Shown piece by piece: positions 6,028 through 6,903 of a stretch of 6,903 nt of DNA. Made by a program: the position numbers and the translations under genes. This stretch comes from JAIMBK01 sp040755975 (GTDB lineage: Bacteria; Bacillota; Desulfotomaculia; Desulfotomaculales; Nap2-2B), in assembly GCA_040755975.1 (NCBI GenBank), contig JBFLZY010000116.1:1-6903 (forward strand). The letters run 5' to 3'. Within the stretch, counting starts at the first letter, position 1. The number at the start of each line of letters is the position of its first letter. The notes under the pieces are model-generated. The model worked only from the letters and a program-made list of their open reading frames with translations. It was not told the origin of the DNA and did not search any database.

Positions 6028-6324
6028 TTACGAGTCAACCTTACCTGCGGCATCCAAAAGAAGAGCTTTGGCTTGTTCCAATCCATGCAGGAAAACTTCT
6101 TTTGGTGTCCGGGTATCTGAAAACCCTTCAGCCGATCGTGGCTTGAACCTGACCTTTTTAAAGTGCGCGACTTCCAACGAGTATTCCCCAAAAACAGTTG
6201 CCAGGAGTTGCTGGGTTTCTTTATGCCAATCAACAAAAAGTATGTTATGGCAAGAAAGTCGTTTCAGCGGCTCAATAGCGTCGATTTTTTTTCGGAGCAT
6301 ACGGCCAGCCAACGGTTCATACAC
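6028..6324 (-). CDS. Small hypothetical protein
   Basis: This 98-residue protein starts at GTG 6324, chosen because GGGAGG (6334-6339 on the plus strand, read in reverse) lies 9 nt upstream; an in-frame ATG eight codons later is an alternative. I do not recognise it with confidence. It is soluble and mixed alpha-helical in appearance. The pattern W-x3-T-x2-LL-x2-VFG-x2-S (residues 33-49), then F at 55 and FLHGLEQAKALLL (78-90), recalls a small uncharacterised domain that in other bacteria sits at the N-terminus of nucleotide-sensing or TIR-like proteins. That likeness is from memory and weak. It is the first well-supported gene downstream of the manganese-type riboswitch, about 230 nt beyond the terminator, with inverted repeats between. 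No terminator was seen after its stop. Confidence 0.6.
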   Translation of the reverse strand: MYEPLAGRMLRKKIDAIEPLKRLSCHNILFVDWHKETQQLLATVFGEYSLEVAHFKKVRFKPRSAEGFSDTRTPKEVFLHGLEQAKALLLDAAGKVDS

Positions 6325-6553
6325 TTTAGTCTGCCTCCCAACCCAGCGTATTTATGCAACCGTATCTTCCCAGGAGAAACAAAAGATTGTTAGATCGTTT
6401 AGCTTTGGTTTTCTCCTTTCGAGCAGATAATCTTCAGCCTTATATATACTCGGCAAGGGATAAAATTGCGTTATCATAATGAAGCCGAGTATGAAATTCG
6501 CTTTGAGGCCACGGTAAATCAATGAATAATTAGTGGCCTTGCTCATTATATGT
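6325..6553 (-). other. Region between riboswitch terminator and hypothetical gene, rich in inverted repeats
   Basis: No recognisable gene lies here. A 64-codon minus-strand frame starts at ATG 6546, 8 nt after the T tract of the riboswitch terminator, and ends at 6352. It has no ribosome site, no likeness to a known manganese exporter and may be chance. Three inverted repeats follow one another: AGGCCAC/GTGGCCT (6506-6512 and 6533-6539), a perfect 9-bp ATACTCGGC/GCCGAGTAT (6446-6454 and 6484-6492) enclosing a second 5-bp stem (6459-6463/6471-6475), and GGAGAAA/TTTCTCC (6373-6379 and 6410-6416) with further imperfect pairing inward. Confidence 0.4.
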
Positions 6554-6596
6554 AAAAAGCGAGACCCTTACGCACTTGGCGCAATGGTCTCGCTTT
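6554..6596 (-). terminator. Intrinsic terminator of the riboswitch expression platform
   Basis: On the minus strand AAAGCGAGACC (6586-6596) pairs perfectly with GGTCTCGCTTT (6556-6566) over 11 bp and runs into a T tract to 6554. The CC of its 5' arm (6586-6587) is also the start of the 3' strand of the aptamer closing helix P1. Aptamer and terminator therefore exclude each other, and ligand binding should favour read-through. Confidence 0.88.
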
Positions 6597-6692
6597 AGCT
6601 GTCCACTCGGACACTTGCTAATGCCAAGCCGGGTTCAGGCCGGAATGACGACTTGGCAGCCCGGGTTGGCTCCGGGTAGCTACTCCCCTTTG
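6582..6692 (-). promoter_or_regulatory. yybP-ykoY manganese riboswitch aptamer
   Basis: Read on the minus strand this matches the yybP-ykoY class, which binds Mn2+ and usually turns on manganese export genes. Conserved blocks are CAAAGGGGAGTAGC (6679-6692), AAGTCGTCATTCCGG (6640-6654) and GCGAGACC near the 3' end (6586-6593). Helices are P1 CAAAGG/CCATTG (6687-6692 with 6582-6587, one A-A mismatch), a hairpin CCCGG/CCGGG (6672-6676 with 6660-6664), the long arm GCCAAG/CTTGGC (6652-6657 with 6623-6628) with an inner CCGG/CCGG hairpin, and TAGC/GCTA capped by TGTCC/GGACA (6596-6620). Promoter, aptamer and overlapping terminator are all in place, so the switch looks functional. The usual target gene is not recognisable downstream in this window. 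Confidence 0.9.
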
Positions 6693-6700
6693 TTAAGACG

Positions 6701-6729
6701 ATTATATACGTTACAAAGGATAAAGTCAA
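6701..6729 (-). promoter_or_regulatory. Sigma-A-type promoter of the riboswitch transcript
   Basis: On the minus strand TTGACT (6724-6729) and TATAAT (6701-6706) are exactly 17 bp apart, one base from full consensus. Transcription would start about seven bases later, near 6694, directly at the 5' edge of the riboswitch aptamer. This agreement supports both calls. Confidence 0.85.
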
Positions 6730-6733
6730 TACA

Positions 6734-6775
6734 GGTGTCCAGGTGTCAGTGCTGACGCATGAAATTGGGGTGTCC
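6734..6775. repeat. Short direct repeats GGTGTC(C/A), possible repeat-element remnant
   Basis: GGTGTCC occurs at 6734-6740 and 6769-6775, with GGTGTCA at 6742-6748. The last copy continues as AAGGGACGGTTCT, a sequence I recall from REP-like repeats linked to Y1 transposases in clostridial genomes. A 5-bp palindrome GTCAG-TG-CTGAC lies between copies. The element, if real, is partial; the likeness is from memory. Confidence 0.3.
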
Positions 6776-6823
6776 AAGGGACGGTTCTCAAAGGGGTCAA
6801 TCGGAAGTTTTGTAAATACGAAA

Positions 6824-6858
6824 GGCTCAACTGTTAGCTGGTAGCTTTCGGTTGAGCC
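6824..6858. repeat. Perfect 8-bp hairpin near right edge
   Basis: GGCTCAAC (6824-6831) pairs with GTTGAGCC (6851-6858), and the loop holds AGCT-GGT-AGCT. No strong T tract follows on either strand, so a terminator role is uncertain; it may end a transcript entering from the right. No gene is seen in 6730-6903. Confidence 0.35.
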
Positions 6859-6903
6859 ATAATTATATCTATATTCCTGTTGGCAAAATTTTCGATTGCC
6901 CCA

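Noticed and set aside
6068..6430. Plus-strand frames of 120 and 76 codons opposite the small hypothetical gene
   Set aside because: The minus-strand gene has a strong ribosome site and a more protein-like composition; the plus-strand frames lack start signals.
6595..6777. A 60-codon minus-strand frame over the riboswitch
   Set aside because: It covers the promoter, aptamer and part of the terminator, all of which are explained as non-coding RNA control.
1..6903. CRISPR array, tRNA or rRNA genes
   Set aside because: No regularly spaced repeats and no tRNA or rRNA-like stretches were seen on either strand.

Overview
The window looks like accessory or rearranged DNA from a low-to-mid-GC, probably anaerobic Firmicute. 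The best guess is a clostridial or Desulfotomaculum/Pelotomaculum-like genome. This rests on gene content recalled from families (an ICE-type methylase/helicase protein, an MhpD/F/E-type aromatic catabolism cluster, a Uma2 protein, a yybP-ykoY riboswitch) and on strong AGGAGG-type ribosome sites; the taxonomic call is an inference.

Left part (1-2072): the middle of a very large conjugative-element protein with an N6-adenine methyltransferase-like domain, open at the left edge. It is cut off by an insertion sequence. The insertion (about 1992-3753, minus strand) is a complete-looking IS200/IS605 element. It carries a Y1 HUH transposase tnpA, a 38-nt-overlapping tnpB with all RuvC and zinc-ribbon residues, matched subterminal hairpins at both ends, and a structured right end that should encode the TnpB omega (re)RNA. 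The predicted guide reads into the methylase gene.

Middle (3754-4946): the DNA on the far side of the insertion is not the rest of the methylase gene, so the element sits on a recombination or deletion junction. It is followed by a wrecked meta-cleavage lower-pathway operon. About 21 codons of acylating acetaldehyde dehydrogenase (mhpF) run directly into about 75 codons of the C-terminus of 4-hydroxy-2-oxovalerate aldolase (mhpE), and after that comes an intact 2-keto-4-pentenoate hydratase (mhpD). The pathway can no longer be completed from this locus.

Right part (4947-6903): a sigma-A-type promoter and a monocistronic Uma2-family PD-(D/E)XK protein; a hairpin that may terminate both strands; an unrecognised reading frame; a small minus-strand hypothetical gene; and a well-formed yybP-ykoY (Mn2+) riboswitch on the minus strand with consensus promoter and overlapping intrinsic terminator. 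No recognisable manganese exporter follows the riboswitch. Only a 64-codon unrecognised frame and a series of inverted repeats lie between it and the hypothetical gene. The last 170 bases hold short direct repeats and a hairpin, with no gene seen.
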